Positions 18,119 to 27,341 are shown, counted from the stretch's first letter. The stretch is DNA of 64,000 nucleotides from Selenomonadales bacterium 4137-cl (GCA_032334055.1 JAUOZS010000001.1:3434001-3498000), one strand, 5' to 3'. Translations and numbers: made by a program. Notes: generated by a model not told the origin, from the sequence alone.

Positions 18119-19471
18119 TCAGCGCAGCGCGGCGATCTTTTCGTTGTATACCGCCACTTTGGCGTATTCCTGCTCCCAGAAGGCCATATCCCGCATACTG
18201 TCCAGATAAGCCTGGCTATAGCCGAACTTCAGCCAGTCCTTCTCCTTTTGCGCGAACAGCCTTTCCTTGGCGGCCGCCTTGCGCACGTCGTAGATGCGGC
18301 TTTCGTCAGCGCCGGCGAAAATATCCTTAGCCCACCGCTCCATAACAAAGGGCGCGATCTCCAGATACCGCCGCTCCATATCGGCCAGCACCGAGTGGTA
18401 GCGGTCAAAACCGTCCGTGGCCACCGTGACGACATTGTCCCCCGGTCCGAGGCGAAGGAATTTGGCCAGCTTGACGGCACCGATAATGTTGCAGATGCCA
18501 GAAGGGCCGAATCTGTCCCGCAGGCTGTCAGCCAGCGCCCGGTCGACCCCCAGGGACGCGAAAATATCGGCGCCGTCCTGGAAGAGCTTAAGGCCCTGGA
18601 TAGTTTCCTCATCTTTGATAAGAACAAGAAAATCGGTTGTCAAAACATTATGGATCAGTGTGCACATCTTGTCGCCGATACCCTCGATACGGTGCTGTCC
18701 CCGCCCGCCGTTGGCCAGCGTCGAGCACTCGTACGGTTCGAGGGCCCCGACCTTCGCCTCGGGGAAAGCCTGCTTGATCTGATCGCCGGCGGCGATCGTC
18801 CCGGCCGACCCGGGCGCCGAGACAAAGGCGGCGATGCGCCCGTTGCCCACCCCCCGGACAGCGGCAACGGCGCTGCCGCCCGTGACATGGCGGTGAAAAC
18901 GATAGTTGGCCATCAGTTCGAATTGGGCCAACGCCTTGTTGAGCGGATTCTTCATCAGCGCGTGGGTGCGTTCCAGCGTCAGAATGACGTCCGACTCCGA
19001 CCCCGGCGTAAGCTCAAGCTCGCCGCCATACTTCCTTATTCGCTCATAACGCTCCTTGCTCATGTTGTCAGGCATGATGACGACGGCCCGCAGGCCCAGC
19101 AGCTTGGATATATAGGCCGTGCCGATGCCGAAGTTGCCCGTGGACGGCCCTAAAATGGTGTGTGCATCGGTTATTTCGCCGTCGACAATGCCCTCGATGA
19201 GCGTGCTGTAAGCCGGGCCGACCTTATGGGAACCGGAGGGAAACCCGCAGCCCAGCATAACGACTACATTAGCGTCCGTGCCGGTAAGGGCGGGAGGCAG
19301 GACGAGCTTCCTGACCTGGTCGTCGGCGCCCCGCCAGGTGATATTAAAGAGATTGATGGGATTCATCTCGTCTTCGTAAAGCGCCTTAAGCGCTTTCGCC
19401 CGCACCGACGGCTCGATCAGAGCGGGCGAAAGCATCTCATCATAGGTTGGTCCGAAAGGAATCTTTGCCAC
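18119..19471 (-). CDS. Fold-type II PLP-dependent enzyme, substrate unknown
   Basis: 450 residues from a GTG at 19471 (VAKIPFGPTYDEM) preceded by AGAGGAGGG. It has features of the tryptophan synthase beta/threonine synthase superfamily: a candidate PLP lysine in PSGSHKVGPAYS, ILGPSTGNFGIGTAYISKLLG and SAPGSAGTIAAGDQI. The HK motif is like TrpB rather than the SFKDR motif of threonine synthase. RefSeq-type relatives are usually named only pyridoxal-dependent lyase or cysteine synthase family. It lies 17 bp after a YgeY-like hydrolase, suggesting it acts on an amino acid released by that enzyme. I do not assign a reaction. Confidence 0.8.
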   Translation of the reverse strand: MAKIPFGPTYDEMLSPALIEPSVRAKALKALYEDEMNPINLFNITWRGADDQVRKLVLPPALTGTDANVVVMLGCGFPSGSHKVGPAYSTLIEGIVDGEITDAHTILGPSTGNFGIGTAYISKLLGLRAVVIMPDNMSKERYERIRKYGGELELTPGSESDVILTLERTHALMKNPLNKALAQFELMANYRFHRHVTGGSAVAAVRGVGNGRIAAFVSAPGSAGTIAAGDQIKQAFPEAKVGALEPYECSTLANGGRGQHRIEGIGDKMCTLIHNVLTTDFLVLIKDEETIQGLKLFQDGADIFASLGVDRALADSLRDRFGPSGICNIIGAVKLAKFLRLGPGDNVVTVATDGFDRYHSVLADMERRYLEIAPFVMERWAKDIFAGADESRIYDVRKAAAKERLFAQKEKDWLKFGYSQAYLDSMRDMAFWEQEYAKVAVYNEKIAALR

Positions 19472-19488
19472 GGGGTTGCCCTCCTCTG

Positions 19489-20703
19489 TCACTCGTCGAA
19501 CTTCAATATGCTGGCGGCTATCGCCTGATAACCAGCGGCGGCGCCGGTCAACTGGTTTAGCTCCATGTATTCGTCGACCACATGGGCGCCGTCTTCCCGG
19601 CCCGGCCCGAAGCCGATAGTCGGGATGCCGGCGATGCCGGCCGAATAGCTGCCGTTGGTGCAAAAACTGTACTTGGTAACCTCGGGGTCAAGCCCACCCT
19701 GTCGCAAGCCCCGCAGCGCACCCGCCACCAGGCAATCGGTTTCCGGCAACACCCAGGCGGGGAAAAACCTTTTGCCGGCCATCTTTTCGCCGGTATAACA
19801 AACCTGCTCCGCGGTCACCACTTCCACCTCAGCCCGGAAAGCCCCGTCGTCCGCCGCCAGCTCGGCGACACACCGGCGTAGGGGCGCCAGCACGCTCTCC
19901 TCCGTTTCCCCCACCAACAGCCGCCGGTCAAAGGTCGCCCGGCACTGGTGCGGCACCACCGACGCCCCCGGATAAGGGACCGACACGATGTCGGTCAGCT
20001 CCAGAATGCCCTCGCCGAGGAAATCGTCACGCGGCACGGCTGTCCGTACAATCCGTTCCGCCAGCTTCATCATCATGTACACGGCATTCTTGCCCACCGC
20101 CGGATTGGAAGAATGGGCCGCCTTGCCGAAAGTAGTAACCGCGATTTCGGCCCGTCCCCGCTGGCCCCTTTTCAGGCTGAGCGCCGACGCCTCACCGATA
20201 ACCACATAATCCGGCCGCACCGCCTCTACCACCCTGCCGAGCGCCAACCCCTCGAAGGTTTCCTCGCACACCGTCCCGGAAACTACAACAGAACCCTTCA
20301 GCTTGTCCTTATACTTCGCCAAGGGGGCCAGCCCGTAAACCATGGCCGCCAGCGCGCATTTCATATCGCTCGCGCCCCGCCCGTACAGGCGGCCGTCCTT
20401 TATCACTCCGGCGAACGGGTCCACCGACCACTTCTCCCGGTCGCTCACCTCGACAGTGTCCATATGCCCGTCGAACAGCAGCTTCGGCCCCGGGCCGCCC
20501 CTGATCTCGCCGATGACGTTGCCGGCGGCATCGGTACGGACATCGTCGAACCCCAGCTCAGTCATCGCCGCCGCTAAAAGCTTCGCAACGCCGCCTTCCT
20601 CGCCGGTATAGCTGCGCTGCCGGACAAGCCGCTGGCAGAACCGGATCATCGCCGACTCGTCGCAAGGCGCCACCGGCGGCCTTAACACCAATCCCTCTTT
20701 CAT
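19489..20703 (-). CDS. M20-family amidohydrolase (YgeY-like)
   Basis: 404 residues. M20 zinc peptidase motifs: LLFDGHMDTVEV (metal His/Asp), GRGASDMKCALAAM, and CEETFEGLALG with the catalytic Glu. It resembles ArgE/DapE deacylases and especially YgeY, encoded in Escherichia coli beside the PLP ammonia-lyase gene ygeX; here too a PLP enzyme is the next gene. It may deacylate or hydrolyse an N-substituted amino acid. AGGAGGAGCCT precedes the ATG. The substrate is unknown. Confidence 0.85.
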   Translation of the reverse strand: MKEGLVLRPPVAPCDESAMIRFCQRLVRQRSYTGEEGGVAKLLAAAMTELGFDDVRTDAAGNVIGEIRGGPGPKLLFDGHMDTVEVSDREKWSVDPFAGVIKDGRLYGRGASDMKCALAAMVYGLAPLAKYKDKLKGSVVVSGTVCEETFEGLALGRVVEAVRPDYVVIGEASALSLKRGQRGRAEIAVTTFGKAAHSSNPAVGKNAVYMMMKLAERIVRTAVPRDDFLGEGILELTDIVSVPYPGASVVPHQCRATFDRRLLVGETEESVLAPLRRCVAELAADDGAFRAEVEVVTAEQVCYTGEKMAGKRFFPAWVLPETDCLVAGALRGLRQGGLDPEVTKYSFCTNGSYSAGIAGIPTIGFGPGREDGAHVVDEYMELNQLTGAAAGYQAIAASILKFDE

Positions 20704-20737
20704 AGGCTCCTCCTGACCTCGGCCGCCGGCAAAACCG

Positions 20738-21274
20738 CTAGAACACAGGCGGCGTGATGGCCGAGATAAAAATTAATTCCTGGTCGCCGACACTCCATAT
20801 CTTATGGGGGATGCTGGAAAGATAATAAATGCTGTCCCCTTCGTCAAGCTCGAAAAAATCCTGACCGATCTGAATCCTCATCTTCCCCTGGACCACCACC
20901 AGATTTTCCTCGCCGAAATGGCTCAGCGGCTCCTCGCAGGTGACACCGCCCGGCTCCACTCTGCCCACCATCATCTCGATGGTGCGATTCAGATCGGGGG
21001 ACAACAGCTCGAAAGTGACCTCGCCCTTGCCCGTCTTCACCACCTTGCGCGCCCCCTTGCGGACGATAAGATTGTCAGTTTGCTCGTCCATCAGGAAATA
21101 AAAAATGGGTACGTTCAGCATCGCGGCAATCTTGCGCAGCGAGGTAATCGACGGTTCCGCCAGCCCGCGCTCCACCTGGCTCAAAAATCCCGAGGTAAGA
21201 TCGGCGCCGGTGGCCAGTTCGCGGATGGTAAGCCCTTTTTCCTGTCTCTTGTCGCGGATTTTTTTCCCTAGCAT
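20738..21274 (-). CDS. XRE-family regulator with C-terminal cupin
   Basis: 178 residues: helix-turn-helix (about 7-60, LTIRELATGADLTSGFLSQVERG) plus a cupin effector domain (about 105-175, SHFGEENLVVVQGKMRIQIG, IPHKIWSVGD). Such HTH-cupin proteins control amino-acid or polyamine pathways in response to a small ligand. It lies inside the operon between D-aminoacylase and the YgeY-like gene, so it probably controls the same cluster. GGAGGGCGACA precedes the ATG. Confidence 0.9.
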   Translation of the reverse strand: MLGKKIRDKRQEKGLTIRELATGADLTSGFLSQVERGLAEPSITSLRKIAAMLNVPIFYFLMDEQTDNLIVRKGARKVVKTGKGEVTFELLSPDLNRTIEMMVGRVEPGGVTCEEPLSHFGEENLVVVQGKMRIQIGQDFFELDEGDSIYYLSSIPHKIWSVGDQELIFISAITPPVF

Positions 21275-21304
21275 TGTCGCCCTCCAGCAGAAAAGGTACT
21301 CCTT

Positions 21305-22906
21305 CTATTTTCTTCGTTCCCTGCGAAGAACCTTTCCCGCCGGAGAGCCTGCCGCCTCCCCGTTTTTTACCGCCGCCACCCCGTTAACGAACACATACTC
21401 GATCCCTACGGGATGGCGGCAGGGATTGGTGAAGCTCCCCCCCTCAGCCACTCTCGCAGCGTCAAACAGCACGATATCCGCAAACGCTCCCGGTGCGATA
21501 AAGCCCCGGCCGATAAGCCCCAGCCGGCTGGCGGGACGCCCGGTCATCCGGGCGACAGCCTCAGCGAGGGTAAGCGCCTTCTCTTCCCGCACATATTTCT
21601 GCAGGATGCGCGCAGCCGAGCCGTAGGCCCGCGGATGAGGCTTGCCCAGCAGCAGACCGTCGGTGCCCAGCATGCCGCTGCGGTGACGGATAATAGCGCC
21701 GACATCCTCCTCGGCCATGCTGAAATTGACCATCGACACCTTCAAATTTTCTTCGATCAGCAGATCGAAAACCGTATCTTGCGGCGTCGTGCCTTTCTGG
21801 CCGGCGATCGCGGCGAGGCTGACGCCTTCCCAGCGCTTGTTGGGGCCGTCGTCAAGGCCGGTCACCAGCACGCCGTCCCACCCGGCCGCCGAAGCGATGT
21901 TCTCCCAGCCCGGCAACCCGGCCGCCATCTCCTCCGCCAGCCGCGCCCGCGTCGCCGGATGCGCCAGGCGGGCCAGCAAAGCCTCCGGCCCGCCGGCGTG
22001 GGCGTGCGGCGGCAACAGCGCGCTCAGCATCGTGCTGCCGGCGGGGTAGGGATACTGGTCAAATGAAGCCGCCAGATTTTCGGCCGCCGCCTGGTCGAAT
22101 AGCGCCAGAACCTCGTGCGCCGTGCCCCAGTTTTCCCGCCCGATCACCTTCAGATGGGAAATATGCGGAGCAACGCCTGTCTCCCGTGCAATGGCGAAAA
22201 TCTCCCCGATCGACTCCTTAACCAGGCCGCGCTCGTTGCGGACATGGACGACGAATATCCCGCCGGCCGCCGCCGTAGCCGCGGCCAATGCGGATAATTC
22301 CTCACCGGCGGCGAACACGCAGGGAGGATAGATAAGCCCGGTGGAAAAACCAAACGCGCCTTCGGCGAAAGCCCGTCCCGCCATCTCGACCATGGCGGCT
22401 ATTTCGGCGCTGGTGGCCGGCCGCTCGTCCGCGCCCGCGGCCGCCAGCCGCAGCGGACCGTGACTGACCAGCACCGCCAGATTGGTGGCTGTTCGCCGCC
22501 GCTCCAGCTCCGCGAGATAGTCCCCGAAACTCCGCCATCCCCAGCCCAGCGGCGGATCGCCCAACAGGCCCGCCACCTGACGGCGGTAAGCGGCAACCGT
22601 CCCGGCCGTCAGCGGCGCCACCCCCAGGCCATCCTGGCCCAGCAGCTCGGTGGTTATCCCCTGGCGGATTTTGGCCGCCGCCGCCGGCTCGACCATCTGA
22701 ATAAGGTCGGAGTGGCTGTGCATATCGATGAAGCCCGGGCTCAGCGTCAGCCCATCGGCATCGATAACGGCGGCGAAAACCCCGTCCCGGAGAGACACGC
22801 GGCCCACCGCCTCGATACGGTCGCCGGCGATCGCCACATCGCCCGTAAAAGGCTCTTTGCCGGTGCCGTCGACGATAACTGCATTACGAATCAGCGTTCT
22901 AACCAT
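21305..22906 (-). CDS. N-acyl-D-amino-acid deacylase (D-aminoacylase)
   Basis: 533 residues from the ATG at 22906 (MVRTLIRNAVIVDGTG) after GGGAGGGAG; its start overlaps the upstream stop by 8 bp. Amidohydrolase superfamily, with metal motif GFIDMHSHSDL, GFSTGLIYPPC and the pair HISHLK. It releases D-amino acids from N-acyl derivatives. In the cluster it would feed free amino acids to the adjacent PLP enzymes. Specificity among D-aminoacylase, D-glutamate deacylase and dihydroorotase-like enzymes is not resolvable here. Confidence 0.88.
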   Translation of the reverse strand: MVRTLIRNAVIVDGTGKEPFTGDVAIAGDRIEAVGRVSLRDGVFAAVIDADGLTLSPGFIDMHSHSDLIQMVEPAAAAKIRQGITTELLGQDGLGVAPLTAGTVAAYRRQVAGLLGDPPLGWGWRSFGDYLAELERRRTATNLAVLVSHGPLRLAAAGADERPATSAEIAAMVEMAGRAFAEGAFGFSTGLIYPPCVFAAGEELSALAAATAAAGGIFVVHVRNERGLVKESIGEIFAIARETGVAPHISHLKVIGRENWGTAHEVLALFDQAAAENLAASFDQYPYPAGSTMLSALLPPHAHAGGPEALLARLAHPATRARLAEEMAAGLPGWENIASAAGWDGVLVTGLDDGPNKRWEGVSLAAIAGQKGTTPQDTVFDLLIEENLKVSMVNFSMAEEDVGAIIRHRSGMLGTDGLLLGKPHPRAYGSAARILQKYVREEKALTLAEAVARMTGRPASRLGLIGRGFIAPGAFADIVLFDAARVAEGGSFTNPCRHPVGIEYVFVNGVAAVKNGEAAGSPAGKVLRRERRK

Positions 22907-24161
22907 GGGCTCCCTCCCCGGCGACAACCGACCGGACGGCCTCCAGGGACGGCTCTATCGCCACAGGCGATCCCGCGGCCCGGATGGCGCTCCGGGTATC
23001 TTTAAGGCCGTTGCCGGTTACAATGATGGCCACCGTTTCCCCGGCGGCGATTATTCCCTGCTCCGCCGCCTTTTTCACCCCGGCCACTCCCGCCACTCCG
23101 GCCGGCTCGCCGAACACGGCGGCCTTGCGGGCCAGCGCGACCATCGACCAAGCTATCTCATCGTCGCTTACCGCGACGAACGCTCCCGCCGAAGCGGTCA
23201 CCGCCCTCAGCCCCTTGCGGAAATTGCGGGGATGGCCGACGGCGATGGAATCGGCGATCGTATCGGCCGCCACCGGACACAGCGATCCACCCTCCCGCCA
23301 CGCCGTCACGAAAGGCTGGCACCCCGCCGCCTGCACGCCGAGAATCTTCGGCACCTTCGGCATAAACCCAAGCCGGTGCATCTCCCGTAAACCCTTCCAC
23401 ACGCCGCCGACCGTACAGCCGTCGCCCACCGACACCGCCACCCAGTCCGGGCAGGGCCGGCCTGTTAGGCTCGCGAACTGCTCGACCAGCTCGAAGCTTA
23501 CCGTCTTCTTGCCCTCGATAAGATACGGGTTGACCGCGCAATTGCGGTTGTACCAGCCGAACTCCGCGCTCGCCTGCATGCACAGCTCCCAGGCCTGGTC
23601 ATAAGTCCCCTCCACCGCCAGCACCTGAGCGCCGTAAATCATCAACTGGGCTTTTTTCGCCTCCGGCGCCTGCCGCGGCACAAAAATCGTGGCCGGCAGA
23701 CCGGCCGCGGCCGCAAACCCCGCCAGGGAGGAAGCGGCATTGCCCGTGGAAGCGCAGGTAATCCTGGCGGCGCCTTTCTCCAGCGCCTTCACCACGCCCA
23801 CGGCGCTGGCGCGGTCTTTAAAAGACGCGGTCGGATTTCGCCCTTCGTCCTTGATATAGCATTCCGCCACTTTCAGTTCCCGGGCCAGGCGGGGCGCCGG
23901 ATAAAGCGGCGTCCAGCCGACCTGCGGGCGCGGGATCAGCGCAGGGTTCTCCACCGGCAGCAGCGGCAGGTACCGCCACATCGACCGTTCATCGCAGGCC
24001 CCCATTATCGCCGGGTTGATCTCCCGGCCTACGGCCGCATAATCGTACTTTACGTCCAGGATGCCGTCTTCGTAACCACAGACCGGGCAATAATATTCCA
24101 CCTCCCGGCAACTATAGCCGCGCCCGCAGGTTACGCACTCCAGACCTTGAACATGACTCAT
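22899..24161 (-). CDS. thrC: Threonine synthase-like PLP enzyme
   Basis: 420 residues from the ATG at 24161. It begins with a zinc-ribbon-like CVTCGRGY...YYCPVCGYEDG element, then the PLP lysine in NPTASFKDRAS and the phosphate-binding region STGNAASSLAGFAA. This is the threonine synthase arrangement (O-phosphohomoserine to threonine). Its position in an operon with an amino-acid ABC transporter, D-aminoacylase and XRE-cupin, away from hom/thrB, leaves open a catabolic role such as ammonia elimination from an imported amino acid. Confidence 0.75.
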   Translation of the reverse strand: MSHVQGLECVTCGRGYSCREVEYYCPVCGYEDGILDVKYDYAAVGREINPAIMGACDERSMWRYLPLLPVENPALIPRPQVGWTPLYPAPRLARELKVAECYIKDEGRNPTASFKDRASAVGVVKALEKGAARITCASTGNAASSLAGFAAAAGLPATIFVPRQAPEAKKAQLMIYGAQVLAVEGTYDQAWELCMQASAEFGWYNRNCAVNPYLIEGKKTVSFELVEQFASLTGRPCPDWVAVSVGDGCTVGGVWKGLREMHRLGFMPKVPKILGVQAAGCQPFVTAWREGGSLCPVAADTIADSIAVGHPRNFRKGLRAVTASAGAFVAVSDDEIAWSMVALARKAAVFGEPAGVAGVAGVKKAAEQGIIAAGETVAIIVTGNGLKDTRSAIRAAGSPVAIEPSLEAVRSVVAGEGAHG

Positions 24162-24175
24162 CGGTTCGCCCCCGT

Positions 24176-24913
24176 TCAATGGCGGATTCTTCTCAGGAAC
24201 GACTTGGTGCGCTCGTGGGCCGGAGCTTCAAAGATAGCCTGGGGCGGACCTTCCTCGACAATCGTCCCTTGATCCATAAAAATAACCCGGTCGGCTACCT
24301 CGCGGGCAAAGCCCATCTCGTGGGTGACGACCACCATCGTCATCCCGTCGGCCGCCAGCTCCTTCATCACCTGCAACACCTCGCCCACCAGCTCGGGATC
24401 GAGAGCCGAAGTCGGCTCGTCGAACAGCATTATCTTCGGACTCATAGCCAAAGCGCGGGCGATGGCCACCCGCTGCTGCTGCCCCCCGGACAACTCCCGG
24501 GGGTAACTGTCCCGCTTATCCGACAGGCCCACTTGCTCCAACAGGCGGCCGGCAATCGCCTCAGCGTCTCCTCTGGCCATTTTCTTGACGATCAACGGCG
24601 CCTCGATGATATTTTCCAACGCCGTCTTGTGGGGAAAAAGGTTGAAACGCTGAAACACCATGCCGATCTTCGCCCGCAGACTGCATAAATTCGTTCTCGC
24701 GGTCAGCGTCTCCCCCTCAAAGCTGATCGTGCCGCCCTGGATCGGCTCCAGGCGGTTGATGCAGCGCAGCACCGTGCTTTTCCCCGACCCGCTCGGCCCG
24801 ATGATTACCACCTTCTCCCCGTAATGCAGATGGAGATCGAAGCCCCGCAACACTTCCACCGGCCCGAAGGCCTTATCTACTTTGTCCATTTCAAGAATAT
24901 GCTTGTGGTTCAT
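24176..24913 (-). CDS. Polar amino-acid ABC transporter, ATP-binding protein
   Basis: 245 residues with Walker [11 protein letters not shown], signature [15 protein letters not shown], Walker [13 protein letters not shown] and the switch His in VVVTHEM. It is of GlnQ/ArtP type. ATG overlaps the permease stop (ATGA). It is encoded with one permease and one binding protein, the minimal three-component amino-acid importer, and is followed by catabolic genes. Confidence 0.95.
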   Translation of the reverse strand: MNHKHILEMDKVDKAFGPVEVLRGFDLHLHYGEKVVIIGPSGSGKSTVLRCINRLEPIQGGTISFEGETLTARTNLCSLRAKIGMVFQRFNLFPHKTALENIIEAPLIVKKMARGDAEAIAGRLLEQVGLSDKRDSYPRELSGGQQQRVAIARALAMSPKIMLFDEPTSALDPELVGEVLQVMKELAADGMTMVVVTHEMGFAREVADRVIFMDQGTIVEEGPPQAIFEAPAHERTKSFLRRIRH

Positions 24914-25563
24914 TGGCGCGCCATCCTTTTTTCCAGGTTATCGGCAATCACCATGAAAATAGAATTCAAGATCAGATACAGCACCGCCACCGTAGTATAT
25001 ACTTCGAAACTGCGGAACGTAGTATAAATAATTTGCTCACCTGTCCGGAACAGCTCGGTAATCGTCACCAGCGAAGCGATCGAAGAATTCTTCAGGGTCA
25101 TGATAAACTGGTTCACCAGCGGCGGAATGCAGATCTTGCTGGCTTGCGGCCCGATGATGCGCACCATGGTCTGGCGGTAATTCATGCCCACCGACAAAGC
25201 GGCCTCCATCTGTCCGCGGTCGACGGCCTGGATGCCGGCTCGGATAATCTCGGTAATATAGGCGCCGGTGTTGATGGCGAGTCCCAATACGCCGGCCGTC
25301 ATGCTGTCAAGCTTGAGCCCCAGCTGCGGGAGCCCGAAGTACAGGATGAACAACTGGACCATCAGGGGGGTGCCCCGGATAATCCAGACATAGGAAAACG
25401 CCAGCGACATCAGCAGCCGGTTGGAGGAAATTCGGCACAGCGCACCCGCTATGCCGAATACCATCCCCAGGAGCAGCGAGAAGAAAGAAATCTGCAGCGT
25501 AACCCAGCAGCCTTCCAGCAAAATGGGAAATTTGGCGATGACAATTGAGTAATCCAAGCTCAT
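24910..25563 (-). CDS. Polar amino-acid ABC transporter, permease
   Basis: 217 residues with several hydrophobic segments and the HisM/GlnP inner-membrane signature ([19 protein letters not shown], the EAA loop). N-terminal segment [20 protein letters not shown] is typical. It should form a homodimer in the membrane with the ATPase encoded next. Confidence 0.93.
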   Translation of the reverse strand: MSLDYSIVIAKFPILLEGCWVTLQISFFSLLLGMVFGIAGALCRISSNRLLMSLAFSYVWIIRGTPLMVQLFILYFGLPQLGLKLDSMTAGVLGLAINTGAYITEIIRAGIQAVDRGQMEAALSVGMNYRQTMVRIIGPQASKICIPPLVNQFIMTLKNSSIASLVTITELFRTGEQIIYTTFRSFEVYTTVAVLYLILNSIFMVIADNLEKRMARQ

Positions 25564-25587
25564 GGCGGAAGATCCTTTCCGGAAAAA

Positions 25588-26397
25588 CTATTTGGCGCCT
25601 ACCAGCCACTTCTTGTAAAGCTTGTCAGCTTCACCGTTCTGTTTCATTTCCTTGAGCGTCGAATTGATCAGAGCCAGCAGCTCCTTGTCGCCCTTCTTCA
25701 CGGCGATGCCCAAAGAAGCCTTGGTAAAGGGGTCGCCGACGATTTTGACGTTGGGATGGGACTTATTGTATTCCAACTGATTCAGAAGATCGTTGATGGA
25801 AGCGTCCAGGCGGCCATTCTCCATGTCGAGGAGATAGTCAACCGTCTCTTTGTAGCTCTTGATCGTCATATCCGTACCCTTGGCCTTCTCGTCCTGGGCT
25901 ACCTTCTCGCTGGTGGCCCCCGTCTTTACGCCCACCGTCTTGCCTTTGAGGTCTTTCAGACTCTTGATGCTCGTATTGTCCTTCATCGTCACCAGCACCA
26001 TGCCGGTATCCATGTAGGGATCGGCAAAATCGACCACCTCCCGCCGCTTGTCGGTTATGTACATCGCGGCGATTACCAGGTCGGCCTGGCCGTTTTGCAG
26101 GGTGGGAATAAGACTGGTGAACTGCATCTCCCGCACTTCCAGCGGAACGCCGATTTTCTTGGCGATCATCTCGGCCAGATCGATATCATAGCCGATAATT
26201 TTGTTGGTCTTCTCATCGTGATACTCGAAAGGACGATAGTTGCCCGTAGCCAGTACCAGTTTGCCTTTTTTCTTGATCTCGTCAATACGGCTCTTGGGAG
26301 CGGCGGCCGGAGCCGGAGAACTGCCGCACCCGGCGGCCAAAAGACCGGCGAAAGCCAAAATGGTAATAAATCCGACGAGCTTGTGGAAAACCCTCAT
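25588..26397 (-). CDS. Amino-acid ABC transporter substrate-binding lipoprotein
   Basis: 269 residues from the ATG at 26397 (MRVFHKLVGFITILAFAG) after AAGGATCAGC. A lipoprotein signal ends LLAAGC-GSS. The SBP_bac_3 fold is shown by GKLVLATGNYRPFEYHD, IGYDIDLAEMIAKKIG and FADPYMDTGMVLV. A polar amino acid is the likely ligand; Arg, Gln or Cys binding cannot be told apart. The in-frame extension up to 26511 runs through the leader terminator and is rejected. Confidence 0.93.
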   Translation of the reverse strand: MRVFHKLVGFITILAFAGLLAAGCGSSPAPAAAPKSRIDEIKKKGKLVLATGNYRPFEYHDEKTNKIIGYDIDLAEMIAKKIGVPLEVREMQFTSLIPTLQNGQADLVIAAMYITDKRREVVDFADPYMDTGMVLVTMKDNTSIKSLKDLKGKTVGVKTGATSEKVAQDEKAKGTDMTIKSYKETVDYLLDMENGRLDASINDLLNQLEYNKSHPNVKIVGDPFTKASLGIAVKKGDKELLALINSTLKEMKQNGEADKLYKKWLVGAK

Positions 26398-26462
26398 GCT
26401 GATCCTTCTTTCTGTAAAGTTTTTATAATAAGGCCATTGCCCTATTACCAAGCCACGAACGC

Positions 26463-26492
26463 AAAAAGGCCCTTGCCGAAAAAGCAAAGGCC
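26463..26492 (-). terminator. Leader terminator (attenuator) before the ABC operon
   Basis: 9-bp stem (26468-26476 with 26484-26492) followed on the minus strand by five U. It lies between the promoter at 26568-26596 and the first gene, so it can only act as an attenuator. Confidence 0.65.
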
Positions 26493-26513
26493 CCGTCGCC
26501 CGATCAAACATAA

Positions 26514-26539
26514 ATGCCCCGGTCTTTTGACCGGGGCAT
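26514..26539 (-). promoter_or_regulatory. Leader hairpin upstream of the attenuator
   Basis: Perfect 11-bp stem ATGCCCCGGTC/GACCGGGGCAT with a 4-nt loop, without a U-run. Its GCCCC arm can also pair with the GGGGC at the base of the downstream terminator, which would give an antiterminator. The ligand, if any, is unknown. Confidence 0.5.
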
Positions 26540-26567
26540 CATCGCCGTCAACTTTTCTATTGAGTAA

Positions 26568-26596
26568 AGTATAGCAAAGGCCTCACCAGTTGGCAA
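26568..26596 (-). promoter_or_regulatory. Sigma-A promoter of amino-acid ABC operon
   Basis: TTGCCA (26591-26596), 17-bp spacer, TATACT (26568-26573) on the minus strand. An inverted repeat GTTTAGTA/TACTAAAC (26605-26612 and 26634-26641) lies just upstream of the -35 box and may be an operator. The stretch 26600-26700 has no gene. Confidence 0.8.
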
Positions 26597-26706
26597 GTAT
26601 TTTTGTTTAGTATATGTTATGATTTTTTATTCCTACTAAACTTTCAGCATCATCGCCCAGAAGCATCCGCACTTAGTACGTCGAGCGATGTATTGTCGCC
26701 TGCGTG

Positions 26707-26732
26707 AAAAACAGCGGCAGAGGCCGCTGTTT
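26707..26732 (-). terminator. Terminator of the cotJ operon
   Basis: 10-bp stem AAACAGCGGC/GCCGCTGTTT (26709-26718 with 26723-26732), loop 4, ending in a T-run on the minus strand, 12 bp after the cotJC stop. Confidence 0.75.
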
Positions 26733-26744
26733 CCTTTTCCGCCG

Positions 26745-27341
26745 TTACTTTGCCATATTGTGCCCGGTCCAGCAATGCTTGCTGTTCGCCATCCACTCCT
26801 GCACATGATTCAGCGCCTCGCCAAACCGCTGGAAGTGCACGACCTCCCGCTCCCACAAAAAGCGCAGCGCATCGTTCACAAGCGGGTCCTCAGACAGGGC
26901 GATCAGATGCTCGTACGTCGTACGCGCCCGCTGCTCGGCTCCCATATTAGCCATCAGGTCGGCAATCGGATCGCCTTGGGCATGCAGGTATTTCGCTGTC
27001 CAGGGCACCCCGTTAGGATCGGTCCAGAAAAGCGCCCCGTCATGAAGCGCGTATTGCGTTCCCCAGCCGCCCTCTTCAAAATCCTGCGGGCAGGCGTCCT
27101 TTGTCAGCTTGTAAACCAAAGTCGCTATCATTTCCATGTGCGCCAGTTCCTCGGTGCCGATGTCGGTGAGAACCGCCTTGGACATATCGGTCGGCATCGT
27201 ATATCGCTGGTTAAGATACTGCAGGGATGCGGACAACTCCCCGTTCGGTCCGCCATACTGCGCCACGATATACTTGGCCAGCTTAACGTTAGGACAGGTG
27301 ACCTTCACCGGGTATTCGAGCTTCTTTTCATATACCCACAT
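26745..27341 (-). CDS. cotJC: Spore coat protein CotJC (manganese catalase family)
   Basis: 198 residues, ferritin-like manganese-catalase fold. The di-Mn ligands are visible: Glu in GPNGELSASLQY, Glu and His in TEELAHMEMI, then Glu in AEQRARTTYEHL and His in REVVHFQRF. CotJC is a spore-coat component of the mother cell in Bacillus and clostridia. It is the last gene of cotJABC and is followed by a strong terminator. Similar proteins are annotated as manganese catalase; whether it decomposes peroxide here is not known. Confidence 0.93.
   Translation of the reverse strand: MWVYEKKLEYPVKVTCPNVKLAKYIVAQYGGPNGELSASLQYLNQRYTMPTDMSKAVLTDIGTEELAHMEMIATLVYKLTKDACPQDFEEGGWGTQYALHDGALFWTDPNGVPWTAKYLHAQGDPIADLMANMGAEQRARTTYEHLIALSEDPLVNDALRFLWEREVVHFQRFGEALNHVQEWMANSKHCWTGHNMAK

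Noticed and set aside
19489..20703. Selenium-dependent function suggested by YgeY-type naming
   Set aside because: No selenocysteine codon, SECIS-like structure or selenium genes are seen; only the hydrolase fold is supported.
26398..26511. N-terminal extension of the ABC binding protein
   Set aside because: It would read through the leader terminator and place the lipoprotein signal inside the protein.
26463..26560. T-box or known riboswitch in the ABC leader
   Set aside because: The leader is only about 100 nt and shows no T-box motif or recognised aptamer core.
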